DNA from: Plantago elongata | Lineage: Eukaryota; Streptophyta; Magnoliopsida; Lamiales; Plantaginaceae | Length of the DNA stretch: 64,000 nt | Assembly (NCBI GenBank): GCA_036897095.1 | Contig: JAYMSP010000044.1 | Coordinates: forward strand, 41,359 to 105,358 | Reading direction: 5' to 3' | Shown here: positions 9,888-29,640 of the stretch, piece after piece | Numbering within the stretch: the stretch's first letter is position 1 | How the letters are laid out: each line of letters begins with the position of its first letter | The notes under the pieces: model-generated | The model's database searches: none | The model's input: only the letters and a program-made list of their open reading frames with translations | What the model was told of the DNA's origin: nothing | Translations under genes and position numbers: made by a program

Positions 9888-12883
9888 TCAGTCTGTTTTA
9901 GGTACAAACCGCCACAGGTCAACAGCCACATCAACCTCCTTTTTCTTGTGAAACTTGTAAAGTTGTGGAACATCGAACCGAAGCTACAGGAAAAGGTTGA
10001 TTCGCATGAAATCTTATATACGTCAAAAAATATCTATAATACTTGAATTGCAAGATAATTGGAAAGAAGCAACTGCACACGCCTTTGAATTCTGATATGA
10101 GAACAGCCTTTTCTATTATCATGTTCAAGTTTACACTTTGTGGTGTCTTTCCCAAGCTGATGGTTGCTAAAAGCACATTTTTTCTGTCACACTTGCGAAA
10201 ACTAAGTTGAAGTGTAAATGCTATACCTCACATATAACCTCGGCACTGCTTGCATTGTAGTCTCGCAAAGCTGTTCTTTTAATATGCTGCAAGCGCAAAC
10301 AATTGCATAATCAAGAATAAATTACACCACTAAATATCAGTAACATCCCCATTTGTTTTCAATTTATGATAAGAGTAAGAACATTAAAGGTTATACTAAT
10401 ATAGTAATAGTAATGTACACGATGAAAGTGGTGAGGAGGAATTTGCATTGAGGTACATGATCTATAAAATAAGTACATAAAATGCTCAAAGTAGTTATTG
10501 CAACATATTTGCCCTCAATAAATTAATTTAAGTTGCTTATGTTGCCATAGGAACAACTTCACCAACTTTGACTTTTCCAGGTTAATGTACGATAATTTCA
10601 GGTAAATGTTGGATTTGTAAACAGAAAACAATGATCGTTGGACTTCTGCATAAATGAATCTATAACTCAGAAGAAATAAGAGCAAACACACTACAGAACT
10701 TATTCGATTGATACAATAGGACTCCACAAAAACTAGCAGGTACTCGATTACAATGGTGCAGATAACCAACATACTTATTGGCCATATTTGTAAGAGAATT
10801 ATAACAAGCTAGTCTACACCTACGAGAAGTTGAGAACTCAACAAATAGACATCATATGGGAAATAATAAGTATGGGGAAAAACCCTCCCTCCTTAAAGAA
10901 AGGAAGAGTACAAGGTTAATTGATTCTTTCTAACATTCCACAATAGTCTGTCTGTCACAAGTGGAGGCTGATAACTGACTGATAAGCGCTTGGTCTTTTT
11001 GAGATGGTTCATCTCCCAATCCTACTTAATTAGAATTGCATAGATGCATGGTCATCTCCTAATCCTAACGTTGGAAATGACCCTAAGAAAACCAGATATT
11101 GACCTCTTAACAAGGTTCGAATTAACTACTAACAAAAAACTAAAATTAGTGCCTGGTGAATAATATTTTGATACAGCAAAATTACTGTACATAAAATCCA
11201 CAAGAATTTGGTTTATACTGAGAAAGCTTATACTTTTTTCAAAATGGAACGCTATCAAATACTTATGTAGTAGGACGGCATATTTTTCTTTATGCTCACA
11301 GCTTAGATTATGCAGCACACCAAATAGAAGTCAGCCAAATATATATCAAACTAAATCTACCAAGAAATAAGTAATTCCCAGCTTCAGGTAGATATATTGG
11401 CTTACATCTCTTGTTGTTGTCTTGTGCAATGAATAAACTGCCTGGGATGCAACCTATCATGTCAACAGTCCACACAAAATTAAGATTATGAAGGACATAA
11501 GAATCCGCTCAGGATTCATATATGATATAACAGCTTCAACAGTAATCCTTGAAGTTCGTGGTTTCTACCTTCAAAGCCAAAGATAGGAACTCCATGTCAG
11601 CTCCTTTCTTCCGTGTACCAAATGGAGGATTCATTACAACAGTATCAACAATGCGACCTAAGCAAAAGGCACGCACGCCGTTATGACACTTATGACTCAA
11701 CCAGATAAATGCCAAGTAAATCTCGTGCAATCCAGGTTCATTCAATTGAATCAATGACCATTGGATGTGAGAGAAATGTGTTAAGATAGTTCATGCTAGG
11801 TGTAGACAATACCTTGCCATGGTAAATGCCTGATATCACATCGTATGAAATCCATGTTTAGCTGCAAGAGTGTGTCATCATCAACAGATGAAACAAACGA
11901 AAACATTTGTACATCACATATTGCCATCATGGGACAGGGCAGAAACAAATACCTCGAGTTCCTCCGCATTTGACATTGCAATTTCAATAGAGTCAGCATC
12001 AACATCAATCCCAATAACATGCCTACAAAATCATAATCAGCATGCGTAACATAGCAATGTCAAAAGACCAAACGGGGTTGGAAAAAGAAAGATAAAAGGT
12101 GAATCCCATGCATCAAGCATTATCTTTTCTTGAATACATGACCTAGATGTAATTTTAACAACAATCCAGTTTTACCAAAGCACTGGGCAAAACCATTCTT
12201 ACAACACCACCACCCGGCCAAGGTGTAACCACATTCCCATAATTGTAAGAGTGGTTTCACAATTGTTAAGGAAAAACTGGTTTTGTTACAAGACCTTATC
12301 CAGACCCTACAGGTCACCAATGGAGCAAAGCAAACTATTGCTTTGCAAAGATTTTCTGTCACCGAATAAGATTGAATAGTCGAATAGTTTAGACCTACTC
12401 TGCATCTAAAAGACCAGCAGCAAGTCCTAATGTACCACAGCCGCAACCAAAATCAGCCACCACTTTACCACTCACATCCCCATATGAATTCTCTGCCTAT
12501 AAACACATCAAAGATACAGTCTTTAAATTACCTATACAGTAACATGAAGCAATGACTCACAACTAGCTACTAAAGGACATCTTTTAACCCAAAAAAAAAA
12601 GAAGCAATTGGCATCCAAGAAAGTAGATAAAAGGAGAATTTACAGTGTATAATAAGCGAGATGCAATATGGGCTCCAGTGGGATACTGTTCCAATTCAAT
12701 CTGTTGCAGAATCAAGAGTATTCTTTGTGAAGTTAGCATGAAAAAAGTGTAACTTTAAGCTCAGAATATTCATAGAAACGTGCTAATAGTGGATTAGAAT
12801 TAGATAGAGGAAAATAAAAGGACCTTTGGACTATCGAATTGCTGGAGAGAACCGAGAAGAGCCTCTAGCTGCTTCAGCTTCAT
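9888..12883 (-). CDS. METTL5: METTL5-like rRNA N6-adenosine methyltransferase
   Basis: Eight exons on the minus strand: 12883-12824, 12700-12644, 12496-12399, 12022-11953, 11861-11813, 11657-11569, 11453-11406, 10286-10227, plus the last coding exon 9983-9888, nine in all. Phases agree throughout and give 208 residues. The start MKLKQLEALLGSLQQFDSPK and IELEQYPTGAHIASRLLYT match the METTL5 family. DFGCGCGTLGLAAGLL is the SAM-binding loop (motif I), VIGIDVDADSIEIA is motif II, and VDTVVMNPPFGTRKKGAD holds the catalytic NPPF. The C-terminus is KKKEVDVAVDLWRF. METTL5 with its partner TRMT112 methylates one adenosine of 18S rRNA in animals; the plant protein probably does the same. A short upstream ORF (12927-12904) precedes the ATG. 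Confidence 0.93.
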
Positions 12884-12903
12884 TTCGAGCTCTGCTGTTT
12901 GAT

Positions 12904-12927
12904 TCAGGCCAACAAGGTTAACAGCAT
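12904..12927 (-). promoter_or_regulatory. Short upstream ORF in the METTL5 leader
   Basis: An ATG 44 bases before the METTL5 start opens seven codons (MLLTLLA) and stops before the main start. It would allow reinitiation. Whether it lies within the transcript depends on the unmapped transcription start. Confidence 0.35.
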
Positions 12928-12960
12928 TAAGCCCTAGAGCTCGAGACTGACACTTCTTGA

Positions 12961-13840
12961 TGTTCTTTTCTTATGAAATTGGTGTGAATTTAACATTTAG
13001 TAAAAATAAGGGATTGTTTTGTTATTTTTCAAAAAATTTAATTCTCCACTATTTAGAGATATGATTATATTATAATTAACCACTTTACATTATCTTTTGA
13101 CACAATTTCATAAATCCGGCCCGATTGAAATGCTTGGTATATCTTTTCAATATTTCTTCCTCTCTTTCCCCTAATTTCTCTCATTATTCTCCTCTTCCCT
13201 TTTTTCTTTTCTCTTTTTATATCTTTTTTATTCTTCTTGCAACTGCACCCTTACTTTTATTTGAGACTTGATTAAAAGTGTTTTGTTCGAGATTATCTTC
13301 GTGATTTTGTTCCTTTTCATCACTTTTATGCTTGTTAGGGTTTTGTTGTTCTGATTTGGGGATCTTTTTGGTTGTTTCTTTGAGTTTTGCATCCATTCGT
13401 TCTATATTGGTTGCTATGAATGACATGGAAGGTTCAACAGATGGTGGTCGGAATGGAAAGATAATGCAATAATTTGCAATGAAGTCTTTTCTCGTTTTTC
13501 GTGTTCTAGACAACTTATGTGTTGGTTGTTGAAGATAGGGAACACAATTTATTTATTTTTTTGTGATATAGTACAAAATGCTTGCGGTCATAGGTAAATT
13601 CATTGAAGGTTACTTCTTTGATATTATGGTTTTATGAGTACATTTTTTATGTGTTTACTAGGAAATATACAAATAACTGTGGTACTTGATGAAGCGCATG
13701 GAGATCTTTAAAATGAGAAAAAAAATTAATTTTTTTGATTTGATGATGATATTTGTTTTCAATTAACTTTTTTTAGTTTGTTATTAACATAGCAGACAAC
13801 ATTTATATGCGGTTGTTTTCTTTGAACATGTATGTTATTG
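12961..13840. other. Intergenic DNA upstream of METTL5
   Basis: Pyrimidine-rich then AT-rich DNA. A minus-strand open frame at 13513-13217 (98 codons, Lys/Glu/Asn-rich in its C-terminal half) has no recognisable domain. It may be a remnant of the element suggested by the adjacent repeat field. Confidence 0.35.
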
Positions 13841-15960
13841 TATGAGAACATGGGTAATTTATCTGGTAACATGGCTTGTTTTTTTCTGGGTACACGAATT
13901 ATATGCTTTACTTTTATTTCATGGTTTACTTCTTATGTGTTTCTGAGAGAACATGATTTGTATGCTTGAGAACATGGGTTAATTCTCTGGGAACATGGCT
14001 TGTTGTTTTAAAAACATATATTTTATGCTTTAAATTTGTGATAAGAAGGTTGACGATAAGATAAAGAGGAAGGAGGCAGAGACATTGACATAGAAGAGGG
14101 CCAAAGAATCAAAGAAGACGGAGGACGAAGCATCACATAAATAGATGTTGAAGCATCATTGAAAACATAGGGTGATGATCAAATGAATCTTATTGTTGAA
14201 GTAGATGATGTGAAATCGATAGAGATAAGGGCGAGGTAAAAGGTACCAAGGGAAGGAAAGGAAAGACTAGTTTGGTAAGTTAAATTTTATGTTGTGAAGA
14301 TTGGTTTTGTAGTATTTCCTTAGTGGTAGTTGTAACTGAACACAATACTTGGTTGTAAATGTAACTAAATACTTAATTTTCTGCTTGATGTACAAGTTTG
14401 AATATATTTTAAGATCATGGTTTAATATGTTGAGATCATGTGTTCATATATTGAAATCATTGTATTATATTGAGAACATTGTTTAACATTTTGGGATCAT
14501 GGATATTACAATTGAGAACGTGAAAATGATGTTTGAGCACATGTGTTAGTACATTGAGATCATGTATTAATATGTGATATCATTGTGTTATATTGAGAAT
14601 ATTTTTAAATATTTTTGAGATATAATTGAGAACATGGTTATGATGTTTGAGTACGTGGGTTAATATGTTGATATCGTTATGTGTTATCTTGAGATCATTC
14701 TTTAACATTTCTTTGAGATCATAGGTATATAGTTGATAACATTGGTATGATGCTTGTGTACATGGAAACATTCACATATTCCAATAAAAATACAGAAACA
14801 AAGTTCATATTTTATGTTTGATGTACAATTATCTATCAATAAAGTAGTGAACTAAGTTTTTGAATGCATAAAATAGTGAAGTGAGTTTTTGAATAGATAA
14901 AGTAGTGACTATATCAAGTGTTTATTTGAATGTTTGTTTCAAACTCATTAGTGATTTGGCTTCTTCCCTTTCAAGTTTGCTCTTGACTCTTTATGGGTTT
15001 CTTCCTTTGATTTGGTTAAATCTGGATCTTTTACTCCTCCTCCTTCTTCTTCTTCTTCAAGTTAATGAATTAAGTAACCTTCATCAACAAATAACCCTCG
15101 ATACATTAATACTAGCCAATCACAAATTGCAAACTTTTCAACGTGCAACACCATCATTTTTATACCTGCAAGGGACATATCTATATTATCAAACAAACTA
15201 CATATATTATGTTTCAAATGTTACGCAAATAAATGTCTATGTTTGCAAACCAACTACTACATTACAATAATGGGTTAAAACTGCATAAAACATGGAAAAA
15301 ATAGCAGAGAACATGAAATGTCATGCACAAAAATTTCTCATAATGGCAAATCAACTACTATATTGTTATCATGAGTCAAACTCCTAGAAACATAGATACA
15401 ATTGCCGGGAACATGGAATGTCATGCAAATAAATTCCTCATAATGACAGAGCAACTACTACACTGTAGTCATGGGTCAAACTGTAGGAACCATAACTCAA
15501 ATAACAAAGAACATGGAATATCTTAAAAACAACATATCAACTACTACATTATAATCATGGGTCAAATTGCATAAAATATGGGCCAAATAGATGAGAACAT
15601 GGAGTATACTACAAATACGATTACATATGCACACAGCACAACTATTTCATACCAAATATAGTGAGTATTACACAAAACATAAGCAAAATGGTAGATAACG
15701 TGGACTATGCTTCAAAAAAAATTCACACGAGCTGAGCATTTATTTCATAGCAAATACAGGGGATGTTGAGAACATGTGGTATATTGGCGAGAAGATAGTA
15801 TATATACGTAAGAGCATAGGGCGAACAGTAAAAAACATAACTCAAAATGATTTTGTGAAAAAACAAAGCACAAAATGACAGTCAGGTTTTAAGTGAAAAT
15901 ATAGGACATATTCCTGAGAACATGGAACATATACGAAAAAACATAGAAACATTGTATACC
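13840..15960 (+). repeat. Field of degenerate GAGAACATGG-like repeats
   Basis: About 25-30 copies of a 10-13-bp motif close to (T)GAGAACATGG(T) lie on the plus strand, with few or none inverted. Examples start near 13848, 13868, 13951, 13972, 13998, 14433, 14512, 14628, 15308, 15410, 15508, 15595, 15769 and 15917. Spacing is irregular (about 20-100 bp). GAGATCATG is a common variant at 14400-14720. Between clusters lie AT-rich DNA and a purine-rich stretch (14040-14270) that looks like a decayed Lys/Glu-rich coding segment. This suggests a degraded transposon with internal repeats, class unknown. Confidence 0.55.
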
Positions 15961-16039
15961 TTGTTTTTTCAGACGATCTAAGTTTATCATTGTGATCAAA
16001 TTTCGAATGAAAACGTCGTTCGTTCATTTATTTCATCTT

Positions 16040-16390
16040 CGTTCATCAACTATAACATGAATCGATCGGTACATCAATGGTTTCATATAATCAACACAAA
16101 ATCACAACATATTCATCTAAATTCAAAGAAATCAAAGACATACCTTGTCCGGTCTACTTTTTTTGCAGCTTCCTGATGTTGGAGCTTGAATGGCGAGCAA
16201 TATATCAGCTTCCAATGATCGATTTCGTCGGATTTGAAGAGGCGAAAATCGCAGTTAAGAGCTAGAAGCTCTGATCGATCATCAATGACGATTAGAGAGA
16301 GAAAGAAGAGAGAGAGAAATGAGGAGGGGCAGTTAAGTGTGGGCTGAGGGTTTGAGAGCTAGGGTTTTGACTTTTATATTGATCCATATA
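16040..16390 (-). other. Possible 5' end of a decayed minus-strand gene or transposon
   Basis: Read on the minus strand, this block has the look of a leader exon: CT-rich sequence at 16345-16280, then mixed-composition sequence ending in GGACAAG and a good donor gtatgtc at about 16144. No protein family is recognised downstream, and the following DNA is the repeat field. It could be the head of the element that carries the repeats. Confidence 0.25.
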
Positions 16391-16399
16391 ATTATAGTC

Positions 16400-17640
16400 C
16401 GATCCACCTTCTGGCCCTTAGGTTGGGGTGTTTCTAATAACTAGTTATTAGTTGGGGTTAATTTGTAATATATAAAAAGTATATCTTAAGTTCTTTATTT
16501 AAGGATGTCTCTTAGGATACTTTCTCTTAATTCTCTGGATGAGTTTTTTATCGACCATTGCCACCCTTTTAGAATTTTGGACCTAAACTAATTAAATATA
16601 TCTAGTAGCCTCATAATTAAAGTCGTAGCATTCTCCAATATCGAGTGTTATTTGTGGTGTGTAGTTCGTGATTTATATACGTAATTCATAGAGTTTGATT
16701 TTTGGGTTCATCACATCATACAAATACAAACATTAATTTATAAATAACTATGTTGTTGCAAACGATGACATATTACGAAAGAAATTAGAATTATGAGTAA
16801 TCCAAAATGTCAATATAGTTGGTTTGAATAATTCAAAGGCATTGAGTACTAACAAAGTTTAATCCCACTCATTAGAACTTAGAATTGAACTTGCATGTAA
16901 TTTTGAAATGTTAAATGAAAGACATGTAATCATTTATAAAGTTCTAATATGCACACACGAGTCACGACATAATATGTGAGTGACTATATATATTGGTTTA
17001 TAAAGTTATTATATAATTCAAATTGCAGTCCATAAATAACTGTGTCGGTTTTAAAGCTCCGAATTCAACCAACCAGTGAACAAGTGTTACATTTCCTAAT
17101 CAAATGATTTTAAAAGTTAACCCTACTTTATCATCTCTATTTTATATATCTCATATATCTTCTTTATTAAGTCGACATTTTTTTAAATGCTCCATTTGTA
17201 CTAAAATTACTACTTATAGAGCATACTTTATAGGTAAACTGGTCATTTGAAAAAGTAGTTGTTAAATTGCGACTTAACATTTCATTTTCTGAAAGTGGAT
17301 CATAATTGTGATACCTAAAATGTCCAATCTACTTGAAGAAAGTATCACCGGTACAGAGAAGTTAATACCAGTGTTGAAGGATAAAGATAGCCCAACCCAG
17401 AGAAATGAATAAAGTAGAGCATAGCATTGAATGCAGCTGTTATGATCGAGCCGTTTGATAATAAACAGGGTCCCATTATTATTCAAAAAAAGGAAATGCT
17501 TTTCTTTTCTTCCATTGATTCAAATATATTTCTGTTGGGTTTGAAATTTATTGAGAGGGATGAAAAGGAGTGTTTGACTCTAAGTCCATTACTACTATAC
17601 TCTCTCTTTCTCTGTAACACACATGCCTAACTGTGTCTCT
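16400..17640. other. Intergenic DNA upstream of the ROP gene
   Basis: AT-rich, with no coding region recognised. The stretch from about 17570 to 17850 is strongly CT-rich and is probably the ROP core promoter and 5' leader. Confidence 0.4.
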
Positions 17641-17916
17641 ATCTTTGTCTTTTAATGTCTCTCATTCTTGAAACTCCAAAACTTGCCAATACCAATTACT
17701 ACTAGCCTCTCTTTCTATATCTATACTACTATATCCCTCTCCTTGTCTGCCTGCTTTTACCGATTCTAGATACTCTTCTCTTTCTACACTTTCATCCAAC
17801 ATCTTTTCTAGCTCCACTTTTCTGTGTTTTGTTTTTGAAATCAAAATCAAGTCTTGTGTAAAAGGGACTACTCATCAACTGACTCTAGAAAGAAGAAGGG
17901 GGAGGGTTCAAGAAAA

Positions 17917-20088
17917 ATGAGTGCTTCAAAGTTCATTAAATGTGTCACTGTTGGAGATGGAGCTGTTGGCAAAACCTGCATGCTCATCTGCTACACCAGC
18001 AACAAGTTTCCTACTGTTAGTCTTTTCCTTATATATATATATTTTTATGTATCCTATTGTTGGGTTCTAGCTCCAGAGTAAAAATCTTGTCTTGTTTCCC
18101 ATTTATAGTCCTTTCCCCATAAGTTCAAGAGTAAAAATCTTGTCTTGTTTCACATTTCTATAAGATTATACCATCTGGGCTTCTTTATGTGAGACTATAT
18201 GTATTCCTGTTTGGCAGGATTATATTCCAACTGTGTTTGACAATTTTAGTGCTAATGTGGCTGTTGATGGCAACATTGTCAACTTAGGGCTTTGGGATAC
18301 TGCAGGTGAATAGTGACTTTTATATGTTCTGTTTGAACTTTGAAGAGAAATTTATCTATCTTGTCTTTGAAACATGTCTAATTTGTGTCAATTTATGTGG
18401 TTTTGCAGGTCAAGAAGATTACAGTAGGTTGAGGCCACTGAGTTACAGAGGTGCTGACATTTTTGTGTTGGCTTTCTCCTTGATCAGTAGGGCAAGCTAT
18501 GAGAATGTCCTCAAGAAGGTACACATTTTGTTTCTCTGACTTTCTTGGTTGTCTTTTATGCATATCTAGATAGATAGATGGTAAGAGCTTAGATTTTATT
18601 TAGTTTATCTATGTAGAAAACTAGAAGACTTCACAACGTTCATAGTTTAGAACTTCCATGTTTATTTTGGCATGTGAATTATCTGTACCAGTCACATAAG
18701 TTCTTAGTTCTACACAATTGCTTCATGATTCAGCTTGTTAGTTGCAAAGCTTAATTTCAATAGTTCTTGTTTTATAAGGAATAACATTCTAGAAGACAGT
18801 ATTCCTAATACACTATTCTGATTTTCATCTCAGTGGATGCCTGAACTTCGTCGATTTGCACCCAATGTTCCAATCGTACTTGTTGGAACCAAATTAGGTA
18901 TGTCCTGAAAGTTTAGGACACAAGTTCACATGCTATTTTGGGTTGTTTGGAGTGTTAATCATGTGACACTATGTCGTTTGAATTTTGGTTATTCTTTTCC
19001 GGCATCAGATCTTCGTGAAGACAGCGGATATCTGGCCGATCATGTGGGAGCTAACTTCATTACCACATCTCAAGTGTGTAACTATCCTCTGTTTTATCAC
19101 TCAAGGTCATGTTGGCATTAAGCAAAGACTGACTATATGTTGCCAATGTGCAGGGAGAGGAGTTGCGAAAACAAATTGGCGCAGCTGCTTATATAGAGTG
19201 CAGCTCAAAGACTCAACAGGTTGATTCATTGTCAATTTACGCCCTTATAATAACAAGCCTTAAGTTGAATGATCAAGAGAACTTCTTGCAAGAACTTATT
19301 ATGATATCTACATGTCTGGCAGAACGTCAAAGCTGTCTTCGATACTGCAATTAAGGTTGTGCTTCAACCACCACGGAGGAAGGAAACAGTGACAAAGAGA
19401 AGACACAGGAGTAGTGGTTGCTCCATTGCGTAAGTACAGCCTTATACTAATTTAATCATTTATGTACATGGTCCAGTAGTTACTGTGTCTCAAGAACAGG
19501 GGAAATTGGGTAGTTGATGAGGTGAAGTAACATGCACAAGGTATGGTGAATGCCAGTGTATAGAGTCGAAGAGATGTGGACCCATACTTCATAGTAAAGC
19601 ATGTCTTCGAGTACATGGTCCTGCAAGCGTAGTTTCACTATGTAAACATGTACAGGCATCATAGGCTAATCATAGCCAACGAGATAGGAAAAGTGTGTTT
19701 CATTTCTCATGTAAGTCCAGTTGAACTAAGAACTCAGAGAACCCATACTTACAGTAGCATCAACACAGATAACTTACTCAGAGAACCCATACTTCAAGAG
19801 ATGCATCTCCTAAGTTTGAGCCTAACCGAAGTATGGACCAGGATTCAGTAGACATCTTAGGTGCCAAAACATCTGGTTTACTCTGGATGTTGGTCATGTC
19901 ATTTTCATTCTGTTGTTTTGGCGCATTAAGGATTTGTCATTGGTGAAGTTGCAGAAAATTATGTTGTCTGGTGCAGTCAGGCCCGGGGCTTTAAAACTGT
20001 GTGTTCCTGCAATTGTTTTACTAACTCTGTTTACATATATCATTGGTAATATTGCAGGAGTATCGTCTGCGGTGGTTGTGCTGCTTAG
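17917..20088 (+). CDS. ROP9: ROP/RAC small GTPase, type II
   Basis: Eight exons: 17917-18015, 18218-18305, 18409-18518, 18834-18897, 19009-19073, 19154-19219, 19323-19429 and 20058-20088. They encode 209 residues. Residues 1-20 include the P-loop [28 protein letters not shown] is switch II; GTKLDLRED is the G4 region; and [18 protein letters not shown] is the C-terminal helix. The tail is a polybasic stretch ([12 protein letters not shown]), then SSGCSIA from exon 7 and SIVCGGCAA from exon 8. This intron-split cysteine-rich end is the hallmark of type II ROPs, which are S-acylated at the plasma membrane instead of prenylated. ROPs switch cell polarity, auxin, ABA and ROS signalling. The closest Arabidopsis relatives should be ROP9/10/11; the neighbours favour ROP9 (inference from synteny). 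Confidence 0.93.
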
Positions 20089-20929
20089 CAACGTGGGATT
20101 ACTTCAATCGATCACTTTTGGCAACTGTATCAGGAGTACTTGTTCTGTAACCTGAGCAGATTAATGTGTAAACGTTTCGTGCACTTTCACGCGTACCTTA
20201 CAGTATCGTTTGATGTGATATTATTTGTAGAATCCAATGGCATATGTATGAGAAGGAATTTGTTCATTCCCTTAACCTCCAGGTGCATCACCATGGTTTT
20301 GTTCTTTATAGCAGCAGTGTTCTTTTTTAGTCTTTACTAGTTAAAGAATTTGAATCATTCTCTTTTCACACTGCCTATGACTGGGGGAAATAAGACCATA
20401 TGAAGTGGAATCTACTAAATCGAATTAATAGAAAACCAAGGAAACCTAAGCAAAAGAGAGTGCCTGGATATGTTTAAGCCGGAACACTCAATTTCATGCT
20501 CAATGGTTGAAACTCATTTTCACCAATTTCATTATCACCAAACTACATTAACTTCCAACACGGATCTGACTCTTTAGTAAGCCGGCTCCCAAAACCCAAA
20601 AACTGATCAAGTGTGAGAACATTTTGGACCAGGGAAACAATTCACAACTTATCTTGGACCAGACCAGACTAACAATAACAAATATCAAAGCAAGAATGTC
20701 TCCATAACAATTAACAACGCACAACACATCTCAAATACAAGTGGATCTTATTAAGAGGATCGGAAGTAATAGCTTATTAAGATGAGAACGGAGGGTCTTA
20801 TTGCACAGAAGAGTGGAACAAATACTTATAAAATATCACAGACAATGGAGGGAACTCTGCAGCCTTTTCCTTTATTATAGGCCCAGTATAATTTTACACA
20901 TCACCCTGGAATAATGTACAATAAGTACA
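20089..20929. other. Convergent 3' region between ROP and AIM1 genes
   Basis: The two genes are read towards each other, so this 841-bp interval holds both 3' UTRs. No other coding region is seen. Confidence 0.55.
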
Positions 20930-27212
<6,283 letters not shown>

Positions 27213-29640
27213 CTGTACTATTTTGTTGTGTGTGTGAATATGAATCTTGAGTGAAATAATTGGGAAGAAGAAGAGATGAGATTTTGGGTTTTAATTAGTA
27301 TAACGAATGGTAGTAGTATTGCAGAAGAAGAAGAAGAAGAAGAAAAGTTGTCGAAAATGGCAAGTAATTATGGAGTGTGATCTCGAAATTGGATTGCTAT
27401 TCACTATGCCGACGATGGTTGACCAGCCAAGACGATGACGCTGATTGATTTGGATATGGATCATCCGGTTTCGATTCCTTTTTCACTTTTCTTTATTTTT
27501 AAGGATCAGACTTTTTATTTTTTCGATTTCGGGTTGGTATCCGCTACATGCAACTAATCCAACCGAGCATTGTCAAATTATTTTTTGGTAGGTAAGGATC
27601 GGATTTTAACTATCACGATTACGAAATATATTTTATTATAAACATTGCAATTTATTATAAATATTACAAATTTATAAATGACAATTCGTGTTTTCCTATA
27701 AAACTTATTAGAGTACTATTTTACATTCAATTGTTTTCTATTTTATTTATTCACAACTTAGTATTAAACTATCATTATAAATAATTTAATTATATCATAT
27801 GATGAAATTTAAGTTATTGAATTTTCATTATGTATTTTATTAAATTATTTATAGTATTATATTTAAAGAGTTATTAGTGGTTGAAATTTAAGTATAAACG
27901 ACAAGTTTTATAATGAATTGAAGGTTGAGGGAGCATAATGGAACTTAAGTGGGTTAATTAAATTTTATGTTTGAAATTCAACGTATTTGAATTATTTGAT
28001 ACGGAATTTTAATTGAGTGTATGATATTTATTAATTTACTAAATTGTGAAAAATTATAAAATTAAAGTGTAGACTATGTTTTTCTAGATGTAAGTAATAA
28101 TGTGAGTTTTATTTAATTTTGTCATTATTGAAAATGAGAATTGTGACTCCATTAAAATGTGAATAGATAAATAATTGATAAATTTGAATTCAATCAAAAT
28201 GAATATTTAATTAGTTATGTGTGCAAATCACTAACATTTATAATTAGAATAATATACTCAGGTATCTCGCCGGAATTTGTACTCTTATTTGATTAAGTCG
28301 GAAAGTTTAGGGGCTGATTGGAGTAGCATTCAAATGCCCGTTTGGATGCTACTCGGAAATTTTGTGTTTGTTATGGCATTTAAATGCCGAAGATCGAAAT
28401 GGCTCTACAGCAGTAATATTTTTCTCCACCTATATAACAAACCTATAATACCTTATTCAATTACAATTCTATACCAAATACAATTTTAACAATCCCACTA
28501 CAATTCTCATCACTATTCAGACATTTAAATCGGGGCATTTAAGTCGTATGTGAATCCGTCCCTTATTGTTAAACATGAAAAATTACATGTTCTTATAGAA
28601 GTAAAAGACTTGTATTCAACAAAAAAAGTCGGTACAAATGGAAATCACATCTAGAATGGAGTAATTGTGGACGGAAAATACATGCTAAACTTGTTCATTA
28701 TTAATTTCTGCGTCCAGTTTATTGTTATATCCATCCACATGATCCGAAACTTCTCCGTCCAATTAATAATTGGTCAGTATGGCCTCTGCTCAATCAATAT
28801 CTCAACTGTCAGAATAATCAGAACAATCATGTTCATGAACAGGTACTCAATCCGTGCAGATTAGGTAGGATACAAATCAAATCAAATATAAATTAGTTTC
28901 ATCAAAGTAGGAAATTAAGATGTAAATAGATTAGTATAAAAAAAATTATGATACATGGGACATGTCAATGGTACGATTTATCACTAGTTTTTAATTAGAT
29001 TTTTATGAACATTTTTGATAAAAAACTCGTTACATAAAATCAATCTCAATAGAAACGGTCAAGTTGTTCGCTGACCAGCTCGGTCGGTCGAATGGGCTCC
29101 AATAGAGTCGGTTCGGCCGGACATTTGATCGGCTGAAATGGTGAATCAGTAGAGTTTCGGCTGATTCACCTTACAAAGGCCATATGGCCAATTTTGGGGC
29201 ACGCTAGGCTGGCCCACCCTATTTATATTCCATTTTTTTATATTTATAATTTATTAAATATATAAAATAAAAATTATATCAATTTTTATGATTTTGCGTT
29301 CTCTATAAATAGAGATCACTCTTGACTATATTTTGATTAGTTTAATTTTATGATCTTTAAACGCGTATTTAAACCTTAATAAAATTAATTTTAAAGATGT
29401 GATTTGATTAATTTAACTCCAACCACTCTTATAATATGTTAAACAAGTTAAAGAAAATAATAAAAAATAGTATTATTCATGGTCATCCGGATAACTCATT
29501 GGACATGATTTTCGACTGCAGTGGTCATCAGAATGATCATCGCCAATGATCGCTACTATTCACGATCATCCCAATGACCCATTAGGAATGGTCTAAGCGC
29601 GCAACTTCTTAAAAAATCTAGCTGAAAAGTTAGCTGGTTT
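27213..29640. other. Intergenic DNA upstream of AIM1
   Basis: Begins with the AIM1 leader and promoter, including a GAA/AAG microsatellite at about 27323-27345. The rest is AT-rich with no gene. A stretch at about 28300-28560 contains repeated GCATTTAA-like words and may be a small decayed transposon, but the ends cannot be set. Confidence 0.4.

Noticed and set aside
14905-15270. A 121-codon open frame inside the repeat field
   Set aside because: Does not resemble any family; the Leu run comes from a CTT/CTC repeat at about 15030-15060. There is no splice or promoter support.
28277-28560. A small DNA transposon with GCATTTAA words
   Set aside because: Words recur, but I could not find paired terminal repeats or a target duplication.
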